A DNA stretch of 12,754 nucleotides from an uncultured Paracoccaceae bacterium. Its GTDB lineage: Bacteria; Pseudomonadota; Alphaproteobacteria; Rhodobacterales; Rhodobacteraceae. This document shows, piece by piece, positions 1 through 7,400 of the stretch. Position 1 is the first letter of the stretch, and the number at the start of each line of letters is the position of its first letter. Location of the stretch: contig CALFYQ010000170.1 of NCBI GenBank assembly GCA_937952085.1, positions 1-12,754 of the forward strand, read 5' to 3'. The notes below the pieces were generated by a model that was not told the DNA's origin, searched no databases, and saw nothing but the letters and a program-made list of their open reading frames with translations. Both the position numbers and the translations under genes were made by a program.

Positions 1-564
1 GCACTCTTCCTTGAAGTCGGTCTCGATCACGCCCGAGCGGCCGCCGCCGATGGCGGAGCAGTAGGAGAGGCCGATCTCGAGCGCCTTGCCGGAGGCGTTC
101 TGGTGCACGGCGACGAGGCAGGGCACGCCGCCGCCCTTCACGAACTCGCCGCGGACGGTGTGGCCCGGGCCCTTCGGCGCCATCATGATGACGTCGACGT
201 CGGCGCGGGGCTCGATCAGGTTGAAGTGGACGTTTAGGCCATGCGCGAAGGCGATGGCCGAGCCCGGCTTCATGTTGTCGTGGATGTGCTTGTAATAGGT
301 GTCGGCCTGAAGCTCGTCGGGCATCGTCATCATGATGACGTCGGCCCACTTCGCGGCCTCGGCGATGCCCATGACCTTGAGGCCCTCGGCCTCGGCCTTC
401 GCCGCGGAGGGCGAGCCCGGGCGCAGCGCGGCGGCGACGTTCTTGACGCCGGAATCGCGCATGTTGAGCGCATGGGCGTGGCCCTGCGAGCCGTAGCCGA
501 CGACCGCGACGTTGCGGTCCTTGATGAGGTTAATGTCGCAGTCGCGGTCGTAGTAGACGCGCAT
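1..564 (-). CDS. ilvC: Ketol-acid reductoisomerase, N-terminal 188 residues (partial)
   Basis: Cytoplasmic NADPH- and Mg-dependent enzyme of valine, leucine and isoleucine synthesis. It isomerises and reduces 2-acetolactate (or 2-aceto-2-hydroxybutyrate), the product of the IlvB enzyme encoded at the other end of this window. The reading frame begins MRVYYDRDCDINLIKDRN. It carries the dinucleotide-binding loop GYGSQGHA (residues 23-30) and the phosphate-contacting segment LRPGSPS (47-53), which fits NADPH preference. It also has AHGLNVHF (107-114), whose His108 is the conserved active-site histidine. The window ends at ETDFKEEC, just before the metal-binding Asp/Glu helix, so about 150 residues of a class I enzyme (about 340 aa) lie outside. 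The start is fixed by family alignment and by GGGGAC (complement of 571-576), six bases upstream. It is divergent from an Lrp/AsnC regulator. No frame damage is visible. Confidence 0.97.
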   Translation of the reverse strand, partial: MRVYYDRDCDINLIKDRNVAVVGYGSQGHAHALNMRDSGVKNVAAALRPGSPSAAKAEAEGLKVMGIAEAAKWADVIMMTMPDELQADTYYKHIHDNMKPGSAIAFAHGLNVHFNLIEPRADVDVIMMAPKGPGHTVRGEFVKGGGVPCLVAVHQNASGKALEIGLSYCSAIGGGRSGVIETDFKEEC

Positions 565-697
565 GGTCGGGTCCCCGTTTGTGGTTCTCGGTGTTGCGCA
601 CCCTATGCAGCGCCGCGGCGCATTCCTGTCTTTGTTGCGGCGATCGAGCGGTTTCGGAGCATGGATATTCGCCTTCCGAATTGATAGGGGTGAATTC
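565..697. promoter_or_regulatory. Divergent intergenic region between ilvC and the first Lrp-type gene
   Basis: These 133 bases must hold the promoters of both ilvC (leftward) and the regulator pair (rightward). The right end is AT-richer than its surroundings. It contains a perfect 5-bp inverted repeat, ATTCG (667-671) and CGAAT (677-681), separated by CCTTC. An AGGGG ribosome site (686-690) sits seven bases before the ATG at 698. I could not place a convincing -35/-10 pair on either strand. Lrp/AsnC regulators commonly bind their own divergent promoter regions, so the inverted repeat is a candidate operator, but this is inference from position. Confidence 0.45.
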
Positions 698-1159
698 ATG
701 CAGAGCCTCGACGATACCGACCGCCGCATCCTCCGCGCGCTCCAGCGCGAGCCGGAGCTTTCGGTCGCCGCGCTGGCGGAGCGGGCGGGCCTTTCCGCCT
801 CGCCCTGCTGGCGGCGGATCGAGCGGATGGAGCGGGACGGGGTGATCCTCGGCCGCGCGGTGGAGGTGGATTTCCGCGCGCTTGGCTACGAGGTGCAGCT
901 CTCGCTCCGGGTGCGGCTCGACAAGACCGAGACGGGCGCCTTCCGGGAGTTCATCGCCGCGGCGCGCCAGGTGCCGGAGGTGATCGCGATCCAGACCCTG
1001 CTCGGCCGGGTGGACCTCAGGCTCGAAGTCGTGGCGCGGGACCTCGCGCATTATCAGGAGTTGTTGCGCACCCGCCTCCACGACCTGCCGCACATCGCCG
1101 ACATCGAGGCGCTGCTCGTCGTCTCCGAGCTGAAGAACGACGAATGGCTGCCGATCTAG
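698..1159 (+). CDS. Lrp/AsnC family transcriptional regulator (first of tandem pair)
   Basis: DNA-binding regulator of the leucine-responsive/asparagine family, 153 aa, the usual length. It opens with LDDTDRRILRALQ, the typical first helix. The helix-turn-helix follows at about residues 22-50 (SVAALAERAGLS, then CWRRIERMERDGVI). The C-terminal ligand-sensing and oligomerisation (RAM) domain spans about 65-147 and includes LGRVDLRLEVVARDL. The start at 698 is chosen because it matches the family N-terminus and has AGGGG seven bases upstream. The frame stays open back to 563, but that extension has no family resemblance and would run into the ilvC start. Its 3' end overlaps the next, paralogous gene by 16 bases. 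Divergent placement next to ilvC suggests, without proving, a role in amino-acid-responsive control of that gene or of itself. The ligand cannot be told from sequence. Confidence 0.93.
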   Translation: MQSLDDTDRRILRALQREPELSVAALAERAGLSASPCWRRIERMERDGVILGRAVEVDFRALGYEVQLSLRVRLDKTETGAFREFIAAARQVPEVIAIQTLLGRVDLRLEVVARDLAHYQELLRTRLHDLPHIADIEALLVVSELKNDEWLPI

Positions 1160-1605
1160 ACGCGGCGGACCTCGCGCTCCTGCGCGCCCTTCTGGCCGAC
1201 GGGTCGCTCTCGGCGAAGGAGGCGGGGGAGCGGGCGGGGCTATCGCAGCCGGCGGCCTGGCGACGGATCCGGCGGATGGAGGCGGCGGGGGTGATCCGCC
1301 GCCGCCGTGTGGCGCTCGACCGGGCCAAGCTCGGCTATGGCGTTACGGTGTTCATGGGCGTGAAGCTCGCCGCCAAGGGGCGAAGCCGGGTCGAGGAGTT
1401 CGAGCGGGCGGTGATCGCCATTCCCGAAGTGCAGCTCGTGCAGCATGTGCTCGGCATCTTCGACTACCGGCTGAGGGTGGTGGCGCGGGACCTTGCGGAT
1501 TTCGAGCGCATCCTCAGGCGGCGGATCATGACCCTGCCGGGGGTGGGGGAGATCGAGTCGAACGTGCTGCTCTCGGAGGAGAAGACCGGCTCGCCGCCGA
1601 TCTGA
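1144..1605 (+). CDS. Lrp/AsnC family transcriptional regulator (second of tandem pair)
   Basis: A second regulator of the same family, also 153 aa, overlapping the first gene by 16 bases and so probably co-translated with it. The order is the same: first helix LDAADLALLRALL, helix-turn-helix about residues 23-51 (KEAGERAGLS, then WRRIRRMEAAGVI), and RAM domain about 66-148 with LGIFDYRLRVVARDLADF. By eye it is roughly 40% identical to its neighbour over the full length, including a shared VVARDLA block. This is consistent with an old tandem duplication followed by divergence. GAAGAACG (around 1132-1139) is a weak ribosome site inside the first gene. The two products could form mixed octamers or act separately; the sequence does not decide. 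No cofactor or target is evident. Confidence 0.92.
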   Translation: MAADLDAADLALLRALLADGSLSAKEAGERAGLSQPAAWRRIRRMEAAGVIRRRRVALDRAKLGYGVTVFMGVKLAAKGRSRVEEFERAVIAIPEVQLVQHVLGIFDYRLRVVARDLADFERILRRRIMTLPGVGEIESNVLLSEEKTGSPPI

Positions 1606-1620
1606 CCCCGCGCGGCTGAC

Positions 1621-1671
1621 CTTGCGTGAGCCTTGCCAAGCGGCCGGCGCTGCGGCGAGGCTGACCGCAAG
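1621..1671 (+). promoter_or_regulatory. Stem-loop in the leader of the beta-helix gene
   Basis: CTTGCG (1621-1626) pairs perfectly with CGCAAG (1666-1671). Inside it AGCCT (1629-1633) pairs with AGGCT (1658-1662), leaving a small internal loop and a GC-rich apical region that can fold further. The structure ends three bases before the ribosome site ACGGGGAGG (1674-1682) of the downstream gene. There is no T-run, so it is not a standard intrinsic terminator. It may be a 5' UTR structure or part of an operator. Function is unproven. Confidence 0.35.
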
Positions 1672-1688
1672 AGACGGGGAGGCGCGCC

Positions 1689-2897
1689 ATGCGGTTGGGA
1701 CTCTTCGCGGCGCTCATCGCCGCGACGCCGGCTTTCGCGAAGACGATCGAGATCGCGCCCGGGCCCGAGGCGGCCGAGGCCTTGCAGGAGGCGCTGATCC
1801 TCGCCGAGCCGGGCGACGTGATTTCGCTCGCCGCCGGGCGCTATGAGATGACCGACGGGCTCTCGCTCGATGTCTCGGGCGTGACGGTGCGGGGCTCCGG
1901 GCCCGAGGCGACGGTGCTCGACTTCACCGGCCAGCAGGGCGCGGGCGAGGGGCTGCTCGTCACCGGCTCTAAGGTGGTGCTGGAGGATTTCGGCGTCGCG
2001 AACCCGAAGGGCGACGGCGTGAAGTCGAAAGGCGTGGACGAGATCACCATGCGCCGGCTCCACGTCGTCTGGACCGGCGGGCCGGCGGCGACGAACGGGG
2101 CCTACGGGCTCTACCCGGTCGAGTCGCGGAACGTGTTGATCGAGGACAGCATGGTGAGCGGCGCCTCGGACGCCGGGATCTATGTCGGCCAGTCGGAGAA
2201 CATCGTGGTCCGCCGCAACCGGGCGGAATTCAACGTGGCCGGGATCGAGATCGAGAATTCGTTCCACGCCGACGTCTACGAGAACGTTGCGACGCGGAAC
2301 ACCGGCGGCATCCTCGTCTTCGACCTGCCGAACCTGAAGCAGGAGGGCGGGCATTCGATCCGCGTCTTCCGCAACGAGATCGTCGACAACGACACGGCGA
2401 ATTTCGCGCCGGCGGGCAACATCGTCGCCACGGTGCCGATGGGGACCGGGGTGCTGGTGATGGCGAACCGGAACGTCCACATCTTCGACAACCGGTTCGA
2501 CGGCAACGCGATGGTGCATGTGGGCGTCGTCTCCTACTTCAACGACTACGATGACGATGCCTATCAACCGCATCCGCGCGGCGTGGTGGTGCGCGGCAAC
2601 GAGTTCGGCCGCGGCGGCTATGCGCCGAGCGGCGAGGTTGGCGAGGTCTTCGCCAAGGCGGCGGGCGGCGAGATGGCCGATATCGTCTGGGACGGGGTGA
2701 CGCCGCTCACGGAATGGGTGAGCTGGACGTCGGCGGAGGACCGCATCTATGTCGACCAGCCGGGCGCGACCTTCGCGAACCTGCGGATGATCGCGCAGAC
2801 GATCTGGCCCTGGGGCGCCTCGCCGGACCGGGACATCGCCGGCTATGCGGGCGGCCTGCCGGAGCTCGAGCCGGTGAAGCTGCCGCAAGGCGAATGA
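1689..2897 (+). CDS. Exported parallel beta-helix repeat protein
   Basis: A 402-aa secreted protein of unknown function. An N-terminal signal peptide ends near ATPAFA (cleavage about 17/18). Residues 20-110 start a right-handed beta-helix with the opening seen in pectate-lyase-like folds: a stretch on repeated entry and level of risk-free 'GDVISLAAGRYEM' type, then VTVRGSG. Stacked PbH1-type turns follow between about 115 and 310. Examples are SRNVLIEDSMVSG, SENIVVRRNRAEFN, FHADVYENVATRN, IRVFRNEIVDN and RNVHIFDNRFDGN, many with the Asn ladder typical of such coils. I see no obvious catalytic site of pectate lyases or polygalacturonases. The start is supported by ACGGGGAGG six bases upstream. 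The stop codon overlaps the start of the diheme cytochrome gene (ATGA), so the two are translationally coupled. This pairing recalls the TIGR03805/TIGR03806 families, recorded as occurring side by side with unknown function (from memory, not searched). Confidence 0.9.
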   Translation: MRLGLFAALIAATPAFAKTIEIAPGPEAAEALQEALILAEPGDVISLAAGRYEMTDGLSLDVSGVTVRGSGPEATVLDFTGQQGAGEGLLVTGSKVVLEDFGVANPKGDGVKSKGVDEITMRRLHVVWTGGPAATNGAYGLYPVESRNVLIEDSMVSGASDAGIYVGQSENIVVRRNRAEFNVAGIEIENSFHADVYENVATRNTGGILVFDLPNLKQEGGHSIRVFRNEIVDNDTANFAPAGNIVATVPMGTGVLVMANRNVHIFDNRFDGNAMVHVGVVSYFNDYDDDAYQPHPRGVVVRGNEFGRGGYAPSGEVGEVFAKAAGGEMADIVWDGVTPLTEWVSWTSAEDRIYVDQPGATFANLRMIAQTIWPWGASPDRDIAGYAGGLPELEPVKLPQGE

Positions 2898-3895
2898 GTC
2901 GGCTCGCGCTTCTTCTCCTCCTTCTCTGGCCCGCCGCCGCGGCGGCGCTGGACGAGGCGGCGCTGCTGGCGGCGAAGCCGGCGCGGCTTCTCTCCGCCTA
3001 CGGGCTCTTCGCGGACGGGCCGGCGCAGGTTCCGGCTGAGGGGGTGACGCCCTATGACCTCACGACGCCGCTCTTTTCCGACCATGCGGTGAAGCTCCGC
3101 TTTGTCTGGACGCCCGCGCCGGCGGCGTGGTCGGACGAGGAGGCGTTCGAGTTCCCGGTCGGCTCGGTGCTGGTGAAGACCTTCGCCTATCCCGAGGGCG
3201 CGGGGCTTCGGCTGATCGAGACGCGGCTCCTGATCCGGCAGGAAGGGGGCTGGAAGGCCTGGCCCTATCTCTGGCGGGAGGACCAGTCCGACGCCGAGCT
3301 GAAGCTCGCCGGCGCGCGGCTTGATCTCGTGGCGACGGGTCCGGGGGGTGAGGCGATCCCGGTCTCCTACCGCGTGCCGAACGCCAACCAGTGCAAGGGG
3401 TGCCATGCGCGGGGCGGCGAGATCTCGCCGATCGGGCCGAAGGCGCGGAACCTCAACCGGGATTTCGCGTATCCGGGCGGGGTGGAGAACCAGATCGCGC
3501 AGTGGCGCGCGGCCGGTCGGCTGGCCGAAGGGCCGGAGCCGCCGGCGGCGGCGGACTGGCGCGCCGGGACGGCGGAGGCGCGGGCGCGGGCCTATCTCGA
3601 CGTGAATTGCGCGCATTGCCACCGGCGGGACGGGCCGGCCTCGAATTCCGGGCTGTTCCTCACCCATGGCGAGACGGTGCGCGCCGCCTGGGGCTATCTC
3701 AAGCGGCCGGTCGCGGCGGGGCGGGGCTCCGGCGGGCTCGAATTCGACGTGAAGCCGGGGGACCCGGCGGGCTCGATCATCGTCCACCGGATGAAGAGCC
3801 TCGAGCCCGGCGTGATGATGCCGGAGCTTGGCCGATCCCTGCCGGACGCAGAGGGGATCGCGCTGATCGAGGCCTGGATCGCAGGGATGGATTAA
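2894..3895 (+). CDS. Exported diheme c-type cytochrome, SO2930/HNE_0200-like family
   Basis: A 333-aa periplasmic protein. The signal peptide is a poly-Leu core followed by WPAAAAA (cleavage about 18/19). Two haem c attachment motifs are visible: CKGCH at residues 167-171 and CAHCH at 239-243. A VMMPELG segment follows (Met308/Met309) that could give the axial methionine of the second haem. The first half has conserved-looking patches such as TPYDLTTPLFSDHAVK, followed by a beta-rich segment resembling the uncharacterised N-terminal domain of this family. The start ATG at 2894 lies within the stop of the beta-helix gene (ATGA overlap). Codons in frame further upstream lie inside that gene and lack a signal peptide. 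The haems imply electron transfer, or enzymatic redox chemistry, in the periplasm. Substrate and partner are unknown, but the coupled beta-helix protein is the obvious candidate. Transport and haem ligation would need the usual Sec and Ccm systems, which are not in this window. Confidence 0.9.
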   Translation: MSRLALLLLLLWPAAAAALDEAALLAAKPARLLSAYGLFADGPAQVPAEGVTPYDLTTPLFSDHAVKLRFVWTPAPAAWSDEEAFEFPVGSVLVKTFAYPEGAGLRLIETRLLIRQEGGWKAWPYLWREDQSDAELKLAGARLDLVATGPGGEAIPVSYRVPNANQCKGCHARGGEISPIGPKARNLNRDFAYPGGVENQIAQWRAAGRLAEGPEPPAAADWRAGTAEARARAYLDVNCAHCHRRDGPASNSGLFLTHGETVRAAWGYLKRPVAAGRGSGGLEFDVKPGDPAGSIIVHRMKSLEPGVMMPELGRSLPDAEGIALIEAWIAGMD

Positions 3896-3901
3896 CCACG
3901 C

Positions 3902-3995
3902 CCGCGCGTCGGCGCGGATTGCGGTAACCACTCATGTTCCTGTATTGTTCTCTTGGCCCGCCCGACGCGGCGGGCGCCCCGGTCAGGCGACCGGG
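3902..3995. other. Intergenic region with three short GC hairpins and a promoter candidate
   Basis: Between the cytochrome gene and the nuclease gene lie three perfect 6-bp inverted repeats. They are CCGCGC/GCGCGG (3902-3907, 3912-3917, loop GTCG), CGCCCG/CGGGCG (3959-3964, 3971-3976) and CCCGGT/ACCGGG (3978-3983, 3990-3995). None is followed by a T-run, so intrinsic termination is uncertain. The AT-richer stretch between the first and second hairpin holds a weak sigma-70-like pair, TTGCGG (3919-3924) and TATTGT (3943-3948), with an 18-base spacer. It could start transcription of the nuclease gene. Confidence 0.35.
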
Positions 3996-4012
3996 TTCCG
4001 GAAAGGTGAGAC

Positions 4013-4465
4013 GTGCGTATTGTGATCGTCTTTGCGCTCGCCTCCGCGGCGATGGCCCTCGCCGGGCCGGCGCCCGGGGCGGACGAGTGCCAGTTCTACA
4101 CCTACCGGGCGCGTGTCACCGAGGTGATCGACGGCGACACGTTGCGCGCCGATGTCGATCTCGGCTTCCATGTCTGGGTGCGGGACGAGATCTTCCGCCT
4201 CGACGGCATCGACGCGCCGGAGACGCGGGCCTATGCGGGCCGCGAGGTCTCCGCGGCGGAGAAGGCGCGCGGGCGCGCCGCCAAGGCGGCGCTCGCCCGG
4301 CTGGTCGAGGGGCGCGACGTGGTGATCTGCACCGTCGCGGGCCGGCGGGAGAAATACGGCCGCTACCTCGCGCGGATCGAACTCGACGGGCTCGACGTCA
4401 ACCGCTGGCTGCTGGAGCAGGGCCACGCCGTTCCCTACGGCGCGGCGCAGCCCAACCTCAACTGA
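4013..4465 (+). CDS. Secreted thermonuclease-family (SNase-like) protein
   Basis: A 150-aa protein of the staphylococcal nuclease fold, predicted to hydrolyse DNA or RNA with calcium outside the cytoplasm. The N-terminus (MRIVIVFALASAAMALAGP) is a signal peptide. The core keeps the family's key residues: Asp40 and Asp42 in VIDGDT, Arg62 in FRLDGIDAPE, Asp67 and Glu70 in the same block, and Arg117 in KYGRYLARI. These correspond to Asp19/Asp21, Arg35, Asp40, Glu43 and Arg87 of the S. aureus enzyme, so it looks catalytically competent. The start is a GTG at 4013 preceded by GAAAGGTGAG (4001-4010). The next in-frame Met (residue 14) would remove most of the signal peptide. Its 3' end overlaps the convergent RND permease gene by eight bases. 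Such short exported SNase homologues are common in alphaproteobacteria and usually have no assigned physiological role. Confidence 0.9.
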   Translation: MRIVIVFALASAAMALAGPAPGADECQFYTYRARVTEVIDGDTLRADVDLGFHVWVRDEIFRLDGIDAPETRAYAGREVSAAEKARGRAAKAALARLVEGRDVVICTVAGRREKYGRYLARIELDGLDVNRWLLEQGHAVPYGAAQPNLN

Positions 4466-7400
4466 CGCGGCGGCGCGGCGGCCGGCTGCCGGGGAAGAGC
4501 CGGCGGAGCGCGACGTAGAAGACCGGCGTCAGCAGAAGGCCGAAGATCGTCACCCCGACCATGCCGGAGAAGACCGCCGTGCCGAGCGCCTGCCGAAGCT
4601 CGGCGCCCGGGCCGGTCGCGATCATCAGCGGCACGACGCCGAGGATGAAGGCGAAGGAGGTCATCAGGATCGGCCGGAGCCGGAGCCGCGCCGCCTCCAC
4701 CGCGGCCTCGGCCGGACCCATGTCCCGCTCCGATTCCGCCTGTCGGGCGAACTCGACGATGAGGATGGCGTTCTTCGCGGCGAGACCGACGAGGACGATG
4801 AGGCCGACCTGCGTGAGGATGTTGTTGTCCATGCCGCGGTAATCGACGCCGATCAGCGCGCCGAGCATCGCCAGCGGCACGATCAGCACGATGGCGAAGG
4901 GCAGCACCCAGCTTTCGTAGAGCGCGGCGAGGAAGAGGAAGGCGAAGACGATCGACATCGCGAAGACGTAGATCGTGGTGTCGCCCTGAGCCCGCTCCTG
5001 CAGCGCCAGCTCGGTCCATTCGTAGTCGATGCCGGGGAGGGAGAGCGCGCTGGCGAGGCGCTCCATTTCGTCCAGCGCCTCGCTGGAGGAGATTCCGGGC
5101 GCGGCGGCGCCCTGCACCGGCACCGAGACCTGAAGGTTGTAGCGCTGCACGAGCTGCGGGCCGGCCGTCTCCCGGATCGTCACCAGCGTGCCGAGCGGGA
5201 CGAGCGCGCCGGTCGCGGAGCGGACCTTCAGCGCGGCGATGTCCTCCTTCTCCAGGCGGAACTTCTGGTCCGCCTGCGCGCGAACCTGGAAGAGCCGGCC
5301 GAAGGCGTTGAAGTCGTTCACATAGGCGGAGCCGAGGTTGATCGAGAGCGTGTCGAATATCTCGCCGATCGGGACGTTGAGCATCTGCGCCCGGACCCGG
5401 TCGATATCGAGATAGTATTGCGGCGAGCTGGCCGAGAAGGTGGTGTAGACGCGCGTCACCTTGTCGGAGGACTGCGCCGCCCCCATGATCGCGTAGGCGG
5501 CCCCGAGGACGCGCCGCATGTCCGAGCTTTCGTTCTCCCGCAGCTGCAGCTTGAAGCCGCCGCCATTGCCGACGCCGCGGATCGTCGGCGGCGCGACGGC
5601 GACGATGAACGCCTCGCGAAGCTGCTGGAGCCGGCCGTAGAGGTCGCCGACGATGGCGCCGGCGGTGAGGCCCTTCTCCAGGCGCGTCTCGAAGGGTTCG
5701 AAGGGCGTGAAGATCAGGCCCTGGTTCGGCGCGTTGGTGAAGGTGGCGCCGGAGACGCCGGCGATGGCGACGACGGAGGAGACGCCGGGCGTCGTCTTCG
5801 CGATTTCGGTCGCCTGCTTCATCACCGCGTCGGTCCGGTCGAGCGCGGCGCCGTCGGGAAGCTGCACGACGATGATGGCGTAGCCCTGGTCGGTGTTCGG
5901 GATGAAGCCCGAGGGCACGCGCTGCGCCATGTAGGCGGTGGCGCCGATCAACCCGGCGAAGACGACGAACATGAGGAGGAGCGCGACCGCCGAGCCGGTC
6001 ATGGCGCGGACGGCGCGGCCATAGCCGCGCGAGAGCGCGTCGAACCCGGTGTTGAAGCCCCGCGCGAGCCAGGCGCCGAGCCGGGCAATGGGGTTCCGCT
6101 TCCGGCCCTCGTGATGCGGCTTCAGGAGGATGCCGGCAAGCGCCGGAGAGAGCGAGAGCGAGTTGAGCGCGGAGAGGAGCGTCGCGGTGGCGATCGTCAC
6201 CGCGAACTGGGTGTAGAACTGCCCGGTGATGCCGGGGACGAAGATCGTCGGCAGGAAGACCGAGGTGAGAACGAGGGTGATGCCGATGACGGCGCCCGAA
6301 ACCTCGTCCATCGTCCGCCGCGCGGCGTCCTTCGGCGAGAGCCCTTCAGAGATGTTCCGCTCGACGTTCTCGACCACGACGATGGCGTCGTCGACGACGA
6401 TGCCGATGGCAAGGATCAGGCCGAAAAGGGTGAGGAGGTTCAGCGTGTAGCCGAGCGCCAGCATCACCGCGAAGGCGCCGATCAGCGAGACCGGGATGGC
6501 GACGAGCGGGATGACCGCCGATCGCCAGCCCTGGAGGAAGACGACGACGACCACGATGACGAGGAGCACCGCCTCGAAGATCGTCGTGTAGACGGCATCG
6601 ACCGAGGCGGCGATGAACTCGGTCGGGTTGTAGATGACGCGGTAGTCGAGGCCGGGCGGGAAGTCCTTCTTCAGCGTCTCCATCGTCGCGAAGATCTCGT
6701 CCGCGGTGTCGAGCGCGTTCGAGCCGGGCCGCTGGAAGACGCCGAGCGCCACCGCCTGGATGTTGTCGAGGTAGGAGTTGTTGACGTAGCTCCGCGCGCC
6801 GATCTCGATCCGCGCGACATCCCGCACCCGGACGATGCGGCCGTCATCCGAGGCGCGGACGATGACCTCGCCGAACTGGGTCGGCGTCTCGAGCCGCCCC
6901 TCGGTAGTGATGGTGACCTCGAAGGCCGAGCCGAGCGTGTTGGGCGGCGCGCCGAGCGAGCCGCCGGAGACCTGCACGTTCTGCTCGCGGAGCGCCGAGA
7001 CGACATCCCCCGCGGTGAGGCCGAGCGAGGCGAGGCGGTCCGGGTCGAGCCAGACGCGGGCGGAGAATTCGCGCTCGCCGAAGACCACCACCTCGCCGAC
7101 GCCGTCGAGCCGCACCAGCCGGTCCCGCACCCGGCTCCTTGCGTAGTTGGAGACGTAGAGCTGATCGAAGGTCGCGTCCGGCGAGAGGATGTGGACCACC
7201 ATCATGATGTCCGGCGAGGACTTCGTGGTGGTGACGCCGAGGGCGCGAACCTCCTGCGGCAGCCGCGGCTCGGCGATGGAGACGCGGTTCTGGACGAGCA
7301 CCTGCGCGGTGTCGAGATCGGTGCCGAGCTCGAAGGTGACGGTGACGCTGACCGAGCCGTCGGAGGTCGAGTATGATGAGAGGTAGAGCATGTTCTCCAC

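Noticed and set aside
563..697. N-terminal extension of the first Lrp-type protein
   Set aside because: The frame is open, but the residues before 698 do not resemble the family, would overlap the ilvC start codon, and ATG 698 has a good ribosome site.
1464..2888. 474-codon minus-strand open frame across the beta-helix gene
   Set aside because: It is antisense to a well-supported exported protein, is extremely His/Arg/Asp-rich and has no recognisable domain. Long antisense frames are expected where third codon positions are almost all G or C.
2843..3931. 362-codon minus-strand open frame across the cytochrome gene
   Set aside because: It is the antisense shadow of a gene with a signal peptide and two haem motifs; its composition is Arg/Pro-rich with no domain.
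5418..7376. 652-codon plus-strand open frame inside the RND permease region
   Set aside because: It is rich in Arg, Asp, Glu and Gly dipeptides with no domain, lies wholly antisense to the intact permease and has no ribosome site.
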